Assembly: GCF_017948265.1 (NCBI RefSeq)
Contig: NZ_CP072852.1
Location: 744,001-808,000 of the forward strand
DNA length: 64,000 nucleotides
Direction: 5' to 3'
Source of the DNA: Rhodoferax sp. PAMC 29310
Lineage (GTDB): Bacteria > Pseudomonadota > Gammaproteobacteria > Burkholderiales > Burkholderiaceae_C
Part shown: one piece after another, positions 18,063-26,666 of the stretch
Position numbering within the stretch: the first letter of the stretch is position 1
Layout: the number at the start of each line of letters is the position of its first letter
Position numbers and translations under genes: made by a program
Notes under the pieces: model-generated
What the model was told of the DNA's origin: nothing
Database searches by the model: none
What the model saw: only the letters and a program-made list of their open reading frames with translations

Positions 18063-19019
18063 ATGTCTCCCATGCTGAAACAAGTGGCGCAGCGCGTTGC
18101 CATGGGCCTGTTGCTGTTGCTGGGTGTGTCAGGTCTGATTTTCGTGGGCACACAACTTCTGCCGGGTGACCCTGCACATGCCATTCTGGGGCAATCGGCC
18201 ACGCCCGAGGCGTTGGCCAATCTGCGTCAGCAAATGGGGCTCAATGACCCGCCGCTCACGCGGTATTGGTATTGGCTGAGCGGCTTTGTGGTGGGTGATT
18301 TTGGCCAGGCCCTGTCCAACGGGCAGGACATTGCCAGCGCCATGGGCGGGCGCCTGCTAAACACGCTGTTTCTCGCCGCCTGCGCCGCACTGGTGTCCGT
18401 GCCGCTGGCGGTGGGCCTGGGCTTGCTGGCGGTGAAGCACCGTGGCGGTGTGGTAGATCGTGTGATCTCTGGTTTCGGCCTAGCGTCAACGGCCTTGCCG
18501 GAGTTCTTTGTCGGCTATGGGCTGATGTATTTTTTCGCGGTCAAGTTGCAATGGTTCACCAGCGTGGCGATGGTGTATGCGGGCATGTCACTGGGGGAGC
18601 GCTTGTCGGCCATCGTGCTGCCGGTGATGGTGCTGACCCTAGGGGTGTTGGCGCACATGATGCGCATGACGCGAGCCGCCATTCTCAATGTCATGCAGTC
18701 CGCCTACATCGAGACCGCCGAGCTTAAAGGGTTGTCCGCCTTGCAAATCATTTATCGACACGCCTTGCCCAATGCCCTGGCGCCCATCATCAGCGTCGTC
18801 ATGCTGAACCTGGCGTTTTTGATTGTTGGTGTGGTGGTCGTGGAGGTGATCTTTGTCTACCCGGGCATCGGCCAGTACCTGGTCGACCACGTCGCCAAAC
18901 GCGATGTCCCGGTGGTTCAGGCCTGCAGTCTGGTGTTTGCCAGCGTATACATCGGAATGAACATCTTTGCCGATGTGGCCGGTATCTTGTCGAACCCGCG
19001 CCTGCGCCATCCCAAATAA
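18063..19019 (+). CDS. ABC transporter permease, DppB type
   Basis: Inner-membrane permease of 318 aa with about six TM helices. The EAA-type loop that contacts the ATPase is visible around YIETAELKGLSALQIIYRHALPNALAPI. ATG 18063 is preferred because AAGGCGG lies 8 bp before it; GTG 18054 is an in-frame alternative. It forms the translocation path with the next gene. The N-terminal TM followed by GTQLLPGDPAHAILG is typical of DppB/OppB. Confidence 0.93.
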   Translation: MSPMLKQVAQRVAMGLLLLLGVSGLIFVGTQLLPGDPAHAILGQSATPEALANLRQQMGLNDPPLTRYWYWLSGFVVGDFGQALSNGQDIASAMGGRLLNTLFLAACAALVSVPLAVGLGLLAVKHRGGVVDRVISGFGLASTALPEFFVGYGLMYFFAVKLQWFTSVAMVYAGMSLGERLSAIVLPVMVLTLGVLAHMMRMTRAAILNVMQSAYIETAELKGLSALQIIYRHALPNALAPIISVVMLNLAFLIVGVVVVEVIFVYPGIGQYLVDHVAKRDVPVVQACSLVFASVYIGMNIFADVAGILSNPRLRHPK

Positions 19020-19028
19020 GGTTTCACG

Positions 19029-19859
19029 ATGTTTGACTGGAAACGAATTCCCTTGGCGGCCTTGCTGGGCCTGTCGATCAGCGCCGCCTTTGCATTGACT
19101 GCCGTCTTCGCACCCTGGTTGGCGCCGTTTGGGCCGGGTGAGGTGGTGGGCGACGTGTGGGCCCCCATGTCGGCGACGCATTGGATGGGGACCGATAACC
19201 TGGGGCGTGACTTGCTCTCTCGCATGATCCACGGCACTCGGGTGACCTTGACCATTGCCGGACTGGCCACCGCCTTGTCCTTCGTCTTGGGCTCGGTGTT
19301 GGGCTTCATGGCGGCTGAGGCGGGGGGCTGGTTAGACCAGGTGCTGTCACGCTCGGTGGATCTGTTGATGGCCGTGCCAACCCTGATCTTTGCGCTGGTG
19401 GTGTTGTCGGTGTTTCCCTCCACCATGACAGTTCTTATTTTGGTTATGGGAATTTTGGACGCCACCCGGGTCTTTAGGCTCTCCCGTGCGGTGGCCGCCG
19501 ACATCAATGTGATGGACTATGTGGAGGCGGCCAAGCTGCGCGGCGAGGGTTCACGTTGGATCATTTTTTCGGAAATACTGCCCAACGCCTTGACGCCACT
19601 GATCTCCGAGCTGGGCTTGCGGTTCATCTTTGCGGTGTTGTTTTTGTCTTCGCTTTCTTTTCTGGGGCTGGGTGTGCAGCCGCCGGACGCCGATTGGGGG
19701 AGCTTGGTCAAGGAAAACAAGGACGGCATAGTGTTCGGTGTGCCCGCTGCGCTGATTCCCGCGGCCGCCATTGCGGTGCTGACGATTTCGGTCAATCTGG
19801 TCGCAGACTGGGTCTTGCACCGAACGGCTGACCTCAAGGGAGGGCGTGGTCATGCGTGA
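19029..19859 (+). CDS. ABC transporter permease, DppC type
   Basis: Second inner-membrane permease, 276 aa, with about six TM helices. The family hallmark HWMGTDNLGRDLLSRMIHG follows the first TM, and the EAA loop is YVEAAKLRGEGSRWIIFSEILPN. It starts 9 bp after the DppB-like gene and its last 8 bp overlap the ATPase start, indicating translational coupling. Confidence 0.93.
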   Translation: MFDWKRIPLAALLGLSISAAFALTAVFAPWLAPFGPGEVVGDVWAPMSATHWMGTDNLGRDLLSRMIHGTRVTLTIAGLATALSFVLGSVLGFMAAEAGGWLDQVLSRSVDLLMAVPTLIFALVVLSVFPSTMTVLILVMGILDATRVFRLSRAVAADINVMDYVEAAKLRGEGSRWIIFSEILPNALTPLISELGLRFIFAVLFLSSLSFLGLGVQPPDADWGSLVKENKDGIVFGVPAALIPAAAIAVLTISVNLVADWVLHRTADLKGGRGHA

Positions 19860-21507
19860 AGTCCTGCTGATGGACCCACCGGTTCTGGAGATTCGCCACT
19901 TGCGACTGGAAACCACCTTGAGGACGCCGGGCGAGGCCCCGCGCGAGTTGGTCATTGTGGATGACGTGTCCCTGACCCTGTACAAAGGGCGGGTGCTGGG
20001 TCTGATTGGCGAGTCTGGGGCTGGCAAGTCGAGCATAGGCTTGTCATCATTGGCCTATGGTCGCGGCGGCGTCAGAATCACGGCGGGCGAAGTGCTACTC
20101 AAGGGCCAGGACATGTTGAAGTCCAGTTCCAGCGGACTGCGCGCCCTTCGAGGCCTAGCGGTGTCGTATGTGGCCCAGTCCGCCGCGATCGCATTCAACC
20201 CATCGCACTGTTTGATGGACCAAGTGGTGGAGGCCGCTCTTCATCACCGTGTGGCTCCCCTCGCCGCGCTGGAGCAGCGTGCGGTGGGCCTTTTTAGAAC
20301 CTTGGGTCTGCCAGACCCGGAGAATTTCGGAAAGCGGTTTCCGCACCAAGTGTCTGGCGGACAGCTGCAGCGTGCGATGACGGCCATGGCCTTGTGCCCG
20401 CAGCCCGATCTGATTGTGTTTGACGAACCCACCACGGCGCTGGATGTCACGACCCAGATTGATGTCTTGGCCGCTATCAAAGACGCGATTCGTGAAACCG
20501 GTGTAGCGGCCTTGTACATCACGCATGACTTGGCCGTGGTGGCGCAAGTGTCAGACGACATCATGGTGCTGCGACACGGCAAGCTGGTGGAGCAGGGTGA
20601 GACCGGCCAGATCATTCATGCACCGAAAGAAGCGTACACCCAAGCCTTGGTGGGGATGCACACCATCCGCCATGAAGAGAAGGCGCCAGCGCCACAGCCC
20701 TTGCTGACGATCAAGGGGGTGAGCGCCCAATATAGCCGGGCCAAGGCCAAAGTGCTGGACCAGGTGTCCATGGACCTCAGCCCGGGGCAAACCCTGGCCG
20801 TGGTGGGGGAGTCCGGCTCGGGCAAGTCCACCTTGGCGCGGGTCATCACTGGACTGCTGGCCCCCACAAACGGCGAGATCATCTTTAACGGGGTCGCTTT
20901 GGCGCCCCGACTGGGTCAGCGCAGCAAGACCGACCTGCGTGAACTGCAGATGATTTTCCAGATGGCCGACGCCGCGATGAACCCACGTCAGACCGTGGGG
21001 CAAATCATTGGACGACCGCTGGAGTTCTACTTTGGCATGAAGGGCCAAGAGAAAACCCGTCGGGTTCAGCAGCTACTTGACGATATTGAAATGGGTGCCG
21101 GCTTCATGGACCGCTACCCGGCCGAGTTGTCTGGCGGACAAAAGCAGCGGGTGTGCATCGCGCGGGCCATGGCCGCCAAGCCCAAGCTCATCATCTGCGA
21201 CGAAGTGACCAGCGCGCTGGATCCTCTGGTGGCCGATGGCATTCTGAACCTGATGCTGAACCTGCAAAAAGTCGAGGATGTGGCCTATCTCTACATCACC
21301 CACGACCTGACCACCGTCAAAGCAATCGCGGACTCCATCGCCGTCATGCACCAAGGGCGCGTTGTGCGCTACGGCACCAAGTCCGAAGTGTTGACCCCCC
21401 CATTTGATGACTACACCGATTTGTTGCTCTCGTCGGTGCCGAAAATGGAACTGGGCTGGCTGGAACAGGCGATTGCCCATAGGCGCATGGCAAGTTCTGG
21501 GAATTAG
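19852..21507 (+). CDS. ABC transporter ATPase with two fused nucleotide-binding domains (DppD-DppF type)
   Basis: Cytoplasmic ATPase of about 551 aa with two complete ABC modules. Module 1: Walker A GESGAGKSS, signature VSGGQLQRA, Walker B DLIVFDEPTTALD. Module 2: Walker A GESGSGKST, signature LSGGQKQRV, Walker B KLIICDEVTSALD. ATG 19852 is chosen for the GGGAGGG 7 bp upstream; GTG 19846 is an alternative. In the second Walker B the usual EPTSALD is EVTSALD, still with the catalytic Glu. The fused form powers both half-sites of the transporter from a single gene. Confidence 0.93.
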   Translation: MREVLLMDPPVLEIRHLRLETTLRTPGEAPRELVIVDDVSLTLYKGRVLGLIGESGAGKSSIGLSSLAYGRGGVRITAGEVLLKGQDMLKSSSSGLRALRGLAVSYVAQSAAIAFNPSHCLMDQVVEAALHHRVAPLAALEQRAVGLFRTLGLPDPENFGKRFPHQVSGGQLQRAMTAMALCPQPDLIVFDEPTTALDVTTQIDVLAAIKDAIRETGVAALYITHDLAVVAQVSDDIMVLRHGKLVEQGETGQIIHAPKEAYTQALVGMHTIRHEEKAPAPQPLLTIKGVSAQYSRAKAKVLDQVSMDLSPGQTLAVVGESGSGKSTLARVITGLLAPTNGEIIFNGVALAPRLGQRSKTDLRELQMIFQMADAAMNPRQTVGQIIGRPLEFYFGMKGQEKTRRVQQLLDDIEMGAGFMDRYPAELSGGQKQRVCIARAMAAKPKLIICDEVTSALDPLVADGILNLMLNLQKVEDVAYLYITHDLTTVKAIADSIAVMHQGRVVRYGTKSEVLTPPFDDYTDLLLSSVPKMELGWLEQAIAHRRMASSGN

Positions 21508-21585
21508 CAACGCCGCGATTGCTGCGAATGATTGAACACTCGGGTGCTGCGACAAGTGCTTGCATCCATCAATAGGAGACATGGA

Positions 21586-22353
21586 ATGACGATATCGGCC
21601 AATCTCAAGGGCAAAAAAGCATTGGTTACCGGCGGTGCTTCTGGCATCGGCCTGGCAACCGTCGAGATATTTGCACGTGCGGGTGCCGCAGTGGCCATCA
21701 ACGACTTGCCGGGCAGCACCCTGCTGGCCAGCGAGGTCGCCCGTTTGAGCGCGCTTGGACTGCAGGTGTATTCAGCCGAGGGTGATGTTGGTGACCCTGA
21801 CAGCGCTGCACGCATGGTGTGCGCGGCAGCGCAAGCCCTGGGCGGGCTGGACTACCTGGTGAACAACGCCGCGACGCCTGGAACGCGTATCGCCATTCCG
21901 CCAAGTGATCTTGATCGCCAGGACGAGGCCTTCTGGAGCAAGCTGCTGTCGGTCAATTTAGTCGGTCCGTTTCGTTGCATTCGGGCCGCGCAGCCCTACC
22001 TCAGTCAAAACGGTGGTGCGGTGGTTAACGTGGCGTCCACCGCGGCATTTGGTGGAGGGGGGAGCAGTACAGCCTACGCCAGTGCCAAAGCGGCTTTGGT
22101 ATTGATGACCCGTGAACTGGCTAAAGGCTTAGGTCCCGCCATACGGGTCAACGGTGTGGCGCCGGGCTGGGTGGGTGGCTCCGGGTGGGACTGCGGCTGG
22201 GACGAGGCCGAGGCCAATGCCGCCGCGGCCAAGTTGCCTTTGGGCCGCATCGGTCTGCCCGCTGATTTTGCCGAAGTGATTTTTTTCTTGTGTGCCGGGG
22301 CGGGCTACATGACGGGGCAGACCCTGATTGTGGATGGCGGCCTGCTGGCCTAA
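21586..22353 (+). CDS. Short-chain dehydrogenase/reductase (SDR)
   Basis: NAD(P)-dependent oxidoreductase of 255 aa, classical SDR length. Cofactor site TGGASGIG near residue 15, NNAAT motif, catalytic Ser in VNVASTAAFGG, and YASAKAAL with the Tyr and Lys. The C-terminus FLCAGAGYMTGQTLIVDGG is typical. ATG 21586 follows AGGAG by 7 bp; an upstream in-frame ATG at 21532 lacks such a site. It lies 78 bp after the ATPase in the same direction. The substrate is unknown; context suggests it oxidises or reduces whatever the ABC system imports. Confidence 0.92.
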   Translation: MTISANLKGKKALVTGGASGIGLATVEIFARAGAAVAINDLPGSTLLASEVARLSALGLQVYSAEGDVGDPDSAARMVCAAAQALGGLDYLVNNAATPGTRIAIPPSDLDRQDEAFWSKLLSVNLVGPFRCIRAAQPYLSQNGGAVVNVASTAAFGGGGSSTAYASAKAALVLMTRELAKGLGPAIRVNGVAPGWVGGSGWDCGWDEAEANAAAAKLPLGRIGLPADFAEVIFFLCAGAGYMTGQTLIVDGGLLA

Positions 22354-22368
22354 ACGCAATCCATTTCC

Positions 22369-23118
22369 ATGCGTGCTCGCGTGCCTACCCAAGCGTCAAA
22401 TAAACTGGGCATCATTGCCGCGCCGGGTTGGTTTGACCCGACGATGCGGGAGTTTCTGCTACGTCACGCCCATGAGCTGGACGTGACCCAAACCATTCTG
22501 CCGCCAGTTGGTTTTGACTACAGCTTTGAACAAATCAGAGCATCTCTGCCCTGGTTGGAGCGTTCCGCCCGGCTATTGGTCGAGGCCGGCGCGCAAGTGA
22601 TCGCCCAGGTTGGTCCAGCCTTCGCCTACCAGTTGGGACAGAACCCGGCCGGTGCCAAGGCGGTGGGGCAGCAACTCAGCAGTGCCTGCGGGGTGCCGGT
22701 GGTGCTCAATGGCGTGGCCGTGCTGGAGGCGCTGGAGCAGCTCGATCGCCGGCGTATCGCCGTAGCCTGCCCGTATTACAACCCGGCCTGGCAACAAGAA
22801 TTCAGTGGTTTTTTGCAAGACGCCAACTATGTCATCGACCACTTTGGGACCTTTGTCGCCCAGGGGATCATTGCCACAGATGACTTGGTGGCCGCCAGAA
22901 ACTACCGATTCACCGACAACGAAGTGATGCGCAGCGTGCGCCAAACCCGGGCCGATGCGCCTTTGGCCGAGGTGCTTGTCATTGGTGGCTCGGGGGTTCG
23001 CACCCTGCACTGGATCGAGTCGCTTGAACAGGAGTTGGGCATCCCTCTGGTCAGCGCCGACCGGGCGTTGTACCGGGCCGTTTTAGGTCGACTGGCACTT
23101 GAGCCCCAAGCCCATTGA
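22369..23118 (+). CDS. Asp/Glu racemase-fold protein (maleate isomerase/arylmalonate decarboxylase-like) without the usual cysteines
   Basis: Protein of 249 aa resembling the maleate isomerase/arylmalonate decarboxylase/hydantoin racemase superfamily. The two half-domains can be followed: LLVEAGAQVIAQVGPAFAY near residue 80, and LVIGGSGVRTL followed by ESLEQELGIPLVSADRALYRAVL near 204-238, which is the family pattern around the two catalytic cysteines. Here those positions read Gly82 and Gly/Ser at 207-208, so neither cysteine is present; the only cysteines are C107 and C134. It may be a non-catalytic relative or use other chemistry. It lies 15 bp after the SDR gene. The start ATG lacks a strong ribosome site. 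Confidence 0.75.
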   Translation: MRARVPTQASNKLGIIAAPGWFDPTMREFLLRHAHELDVTQTILPPVGFDYSFEQIRASLPWLERSARLLVEAGAQVIAQVGPAFAYQLGQNPAGAKAVGQQLSSACGVPVVLNGVAVLEALEQLDRRRIAVACPYYNPAWQQEFSGFLQDANYVIDHFGTFVAQGIIATDDLVAARNYRFTDNEVMRSVRQTRADAPLAEVLVIGGSGVRTLHWIESLEQELGIPLVSADRALYRAVLGRLALEPQAH

Positions 23119-23173
23119 TTGACGTCAGATGGCATTGGCCAGCTGTCCCCCCCCTATTTCTAAGGAGTGTATT

Positions 23174-24160
23174 TTGAAAGCTGCATGGTACGAAAAATTT
23201 GGTGTTGCCTCTGAGGTAATTCAAGTCGGTGAGTTTGACAAGCCAACCGCAGGGCATGGTGAGGTGCTTGTGCGCATGAAAACCTCTGGCGTGAACCCGT
23301 CCGACACCAAGAAACGGGATGGCGCGTTCCCCAACCTCTTGGACAACGGACCCGTGATTCCGAACAGCGACGGGGCCGGCGTGATCGAAGCGGTTGGCAC
23401 TGGGGTTCCACACTCCCGCGTTGGCCAGCGGGTTTGGATCTATCAGGCCCAGTTCGGGCGCCTGCATGGCACAGCCGCCCAGTACCTGGCTATTGACAGC
23501 TGCCGTGCCGTGCCTTTGCCTGACAACGTCGACTTTGACATTGGCGCCTGCCTGGGTATCCCTGCCATGGTGGCACACCGATGTGTGTTTGCTGACGGTT
23601 CAGTAAAAGGACAAGTCCTGCTGATCACTGGCGGCGCAGGCCGAGTGGGTTACTACGCGATTCAGTTTGCCAAACAGGGCGGCGCCACGGTCATTGCTAC
23701 GGCGCACAGCGCGGAGGCCCAAAAAGACAGCCTGGAAGCAGGCGCTGACTTCTTGGTGAGCCACCACGAGGCAGACTGGCACGAGCAAGTTCTAAAGATC
23801 ACGAAGGGCCGCAAGGTCGATCGGGTGATCGACGTTGAGTTCGGCCAAAACCTGCCCAAAATCCTGGACGTGATCCGAGTCGGCGGAGTCATCGCGAGCT
23901 ATTCATCAACGGTTGTGGCGGAGCCGGCATTGCCTTTCAAACGGATGATGTTCATGGACCTGACAGTTCGCATGGTCATTGTGTATGCGATGCCCGAGGA
24001 CGCCAAAGAGGCAGCCATCCGGGACATCACGTTGGCATTGGAGAAGGGCACCCTGCAACATCGTATTGCTGCCCGCTATCCCTTGGAGCAGTTTGCTGAG
24101 TCGAATCGAAAAATCGAGCAAGGCGGCTTTTTGGGCTGTGTGGTGGTCGACATTGATTGA
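23174..24160 (+). CDS. Zinc-independent alcohol dehydrogenase / NADPH:quinone oxidoreductase (MDR family)
   Basis: Medium-chain dehydrogenase/reductase of 328 aa. Translation should begin at TTG 23174: the AAGGAG site lies 6 bp upstream and the protein then starts MKAAWYEKFG as in the family. N-terminal GroES-like domain (about 1-125) and Rossmann domain with the nucleotide motif TGGAGRVGYYAIQ near residue 157. No structural zinc cysteine cluster and no GHE catalytic-zinc motif are seen, which fits the quinone-oxidoreductase branch. It is probably the last gene of the transporter operon. Role in the pathway is inferred only from position. Confidence 0.88.
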   Translation: MKAAWYEKFGVASEVIQVGEFDKPTAGHGEVLVRMKTSGVNPSDTKKRDGAFPNLLDNGPVIPNSDGAGVIEAVGTGVPHSRVGQRVWIYQAQFGRLHGTAAQYLAIDSCRAVPLPDNVDFDIGACLGIPAMVAHRCVFADGSVKGQVLLITGGAGRVGYYAIQFAKQGGATVIATAHSAEAQKDSLEAGADFLVSHHEADWHEQVLKITKGRKVDRVIDVEFGQNLPKILDVIRVGGVIASYSSTVVAEPALPFKRMMFMDLTVRMVIVYAMPEDAKEAAIRDITLALEKGTLQHRIAARYPLEQFAESNRKIEQGGFLGCVVVDID

Positions 24161-24195
24161 GTCCGTTTGCGTCAGCGCGGACACATTGCTTTCGT

Positions 24196-24540
24196 TCAAT
24201 TCTCATCCATGGCAGCACAGCGGTCCGCCAGAAAGTCGATCAGGGCGCGAACCGAGGGCAACAGCCCGCGCCGCGACGGGTAAACGGCGTCAATGATCTC
24301 TCTGCGCGGTGCCCAGTCTGGCAGCAGGCGGACCAACGAGCCGTCTTTCACTTGCTCACACACCATCATGGTGGGCAATTGCACCCCCCCCCCGACGCCA
24401 GCCAGCGCAGCGCCACCATGTCGTCCGTCACCATGCGCGGCGTGTGAGGCAGTTGGGCGTGGGCTCCATCAATGTGGTGTAGCCGCCAGATCGCTTCGGT
24501 TTGCGGGGAGCCCAGCGCCAGGGAGGGCCATGCGGAAAGG
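24196..24540 (-). pseudogene. LysR-family regulator, C-terminal fragment truncated by the lpdA duplicate
   Basis: Only the last ~115 codons of a LysR effector domain remain. In one frame the minus strand reads LALGSPQTEAIWRLHHIDG and PHTPRMVTDDMVALRWLA; after a run of ten G (plus-strand C at 24384-24393) the sense continues in another frame with VQLPTMMVCEQVKDGSLVRLLPDW and ends RALIDFLADRCAAMDEN. Both pieces are typical of aminotransferase/quinone-reductase-type LysR proteins. At 24540 it stops abruptly where lpdA-derived DNA begins, so the DNA-binding half was replaced. The homopolymer shift is a second lesion or a sequencing error. Confidence 0.85.
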
Positions 24541-25395
24541 TAAATGATGGACGGCCTGATGCAGGGCGCTGACCGCGACCTCGTCAAGATCTGGCAAAAG
24601 ATGAACGCGCCTCGCTTTGACAACATCATGCTCAAGACCAAAACGGTGGGCGCCCGCGCCTTGCCCGAAGGCATTGAGGTGACGTTTGCTGCAGCAGAGG
24701 AGGGCGGCACCGCCCCCGCACCTCAGGTCTACGACCTGGTTCTGCAAGCCGTGGGTCGCACGCCCAATGGCAAGAAGATTGCTGCCGAGAAAGCCGGTGT
24801 GGCCGTCACAGACCGCGGCTTCATCAACGTCGACATTCAGATGCGCACCAACGTGTCCCACATCTTTGCCATTGGTGACATCGTGGGCCAGCCCATGTTG
24901 GCGCACAAGGCGGTGCATGAAGCCCATGTGGCGGCGGAAGTGATCGCCGGTGAACTGCAAGGCAACAAAGAGCTGGCAGCCGCCGCTTTCAATGCCCGTG
25001 TCATCCCCAGCGTGGCCTACACCGACCCCGAAGTCGCCTGGGTGGGTCTCACCGAAGACCAAGCCAAAGCCCAAGGCATCAAGGTCAAGAAGGGCCTGTT
25101 CCCGTGGAACGCGTCAGGCCGTGCCATTGCCAATGGCCGCGACGAAGGCGTTACCAAACTGCTGTTCGATGACTCACCAGAAGCGCACGGCCACGGCAAG
25201 ATTCTGGGCGGCGGCATGGTCGGCACCCACGCGGGCGACATGATTGGCGAGGTGGCCTTGGCCATTGAGATGGGCGCAGATGCCATCGACATCGGCAAAA
25301 CCATCCACCCCCACCCCACGCTTGGGGAGTCCATCGGCATGGCGGCGGAAGTGGCTCACGGTAGCTGCACTGATTTGCCACCCGCACGCAAGTAA
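24541..25395 (+). pseudogene. lpdA 3' duplicate, copy 2 (residues 334-616)
   Basis: Corresponds to lpdA 9403-10254 at a constant offset of 15141 bp. By eye, 24607-25370 is identical to 9466-10229 over 764 bp. Three third-position differences lie just left of this block (24569, 24582, 24606) and several lie right of it from 25371. The copy lacks the lipoyl domain, the FAD site, the redox disulfide and the NAD fingerprint, so it cannot be a dehydrogenase. The frame is open from ATG 24544 with GGAAAGG just before it, so a 283-aa fragment with the interface domain might still be made. Its left edge replaces the head of a LysR gene. Confidence 0.93.
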
Positions 25396-25418
25396 GCCAG
25401 GCTGACACTTGCACACCG

Positions 25419-25448
25419 AGCCCGAACTGGCCACAGTTCGGGCTTTTT
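25419..25448 (+). terminator. Duplicated lpdA terminator after copy 2
   Basis: AGCCCGAACT (25419-25428) pairs with AGTTCGGGCT (25435-25444), followed by T residues to 25448. It is the counterpart of 10276-10309, with a changed loop and without the upstream A run. Confidence 0.85.
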
Positions 25449-25681
25449 GCTGTCTGGCGGCTCGGAAATAATTGTCCTGAAGGTAAAGGTTGTTGGGCGC
25501 TTCGTTTTTGATAGCTCCTCGTACATAATTTACCAAGGCTAGAGCGCTATTTGGCATGTAAACGTGCAGACCGGGGTCCTTCTCAGCACCGGCAACGGCG
25601 TGCTCGGCATCCGCACACACCGGGTTGTCGCGCTGCTGGGCAATCTTCCAACTCCCGGTGCCCATACTTGGTGCAGGTTTG

Positions 25682-25761
25682 CCCCAAGCGCGTACTGATT
25701 TTGGGTGGCGGCATCATCAGTCTGGAGATGGGCAGGGTTTACAGCACGCTGGGCGCTCGCC
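25682..25761 (+). pseudogene. 80-bp lpdA fragment (NAD-site region)
   Basis: Reads CCCCAAGCG, then KRVLILGGGIISLEMG-like coding, then STLGAR, matching lpdA about 9309-9389 with scattered substitutions. It stops near GGCGCTCGC and is followed within about 15 bp by IS91 remnant B. The left breakpoint falls within about 3 bp of that of copy 3. Confidence 0.8.
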
Positions 25762-25775
25762 CGAACCAGCGCATC

Positions 25776-26275
25776 TCAAGCGCGCAGCGCATAACCTTTG
25801 GGCCGTTTTGATAGCCCGCCTCTACGAGGTTTTTCCGCTGCTGTGCCCGCTGTGAGACAGCCATATGCGCATCATCGCATTCGTCACGCACCGTGCCGAC
25901 ATCCGGCAAACACTCGAACACATTGGGGCAGATTCTGAACCACCACAAATCGCGCCAGCACGTGGCCCGCCTTTGTGGGATGACTGTGACGCGCAGGTGG
26001 GCGAGGGTGCTGGCGGCGAGCCAGATTGGGACATGGCGGCACAACCCGTTCCAGACTACGAGGTGGATCAGCGCGTCAATTGGTGACTCAGTGAAGCGGC
26101 GATTTCGACAGCTGCAGGGAGCAGCTGCGTGCGCGCCAGACCTAAATCCATCTTGCATCCCAAGGTCTCGCCTTTGAGCGGCTGCGGGCACTCAAACTAC
26201 CTGAGCCAAACGTGTTTCGAAGCCCCCAAACCCGCGCCACATTGGGCCTCATGGGCTTGAATCTCCGATCCGATC
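25776..26275 (+). pseudogene. IS91-family transposase remnant B with element right end
   Basis: Last ~103 codons of the same transposase as remnant A: KRAAHNLWAVLIARLYEVF, a TGA after LLCPL, then MRIIAFVTHRADIRQTLEHIG, SEPPQIAPARGPPLWDDC and PDYEVDQRVNW ending at 26086. The zinc-ribbon CPLCGGQ of the family is broken by the stop. Beyond 26086 about 190 bp remain alignable to 11393-11575, which probably marks the element's right end. Non-functional. Confidence 0.8.
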
Positions 26276-26666
26276 GAGATTCAAATGAAGTTTCGGCGGT
26301 GCATAGTGATCTTCCTCGTCATGTGATGCAGCCATTGTGCAAACAGCATCTACTTCACGCAATTGCATAAATGTGAGGATCAGCCTTCATGTATGGATAT
26401 CTTCGGGTTGATGGAGCTCCTTGTTATGGGCGCACAGGTGCCCGCTGGAACTGGCCAGCTACACCATGTCCAACGCTTGTTTCACTGGCGCCCTCAAAGA
26501 ACGCGCCAGGCCAGCCCAATGGCTGGCAAACCCGGTTTAGCCAATAAGTTCAAAAAAATACTTGCTTGTTCTTTTGTAGACTATTGAGTAATATCGTTGT
26601 TGATCGCCACAACGGCGGTTGGCCTGACGACTTTGCTCGGTCCAGCGATGTTTCAAGGAATTTCAA
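26276..26666. other. Gene-free stretch between IS91 remnant B and the BLUF gene
   Basis: About 390 bp with no convincing coding sequence. An open frame of 74 codons at 26363-26587 has no recognisable domain and no good ribosome site. The last part is AT-richer and may hold the promoter of the BLUF gene. Confidence 0.4.

Noticed and set aside
24541..25395. A second functional dihydrolipoamide dehydrogenase
   Set aside because: It lacks the FAD site, redox cysteines and NAD fingerprint, so it cannot catalyse the reaction.
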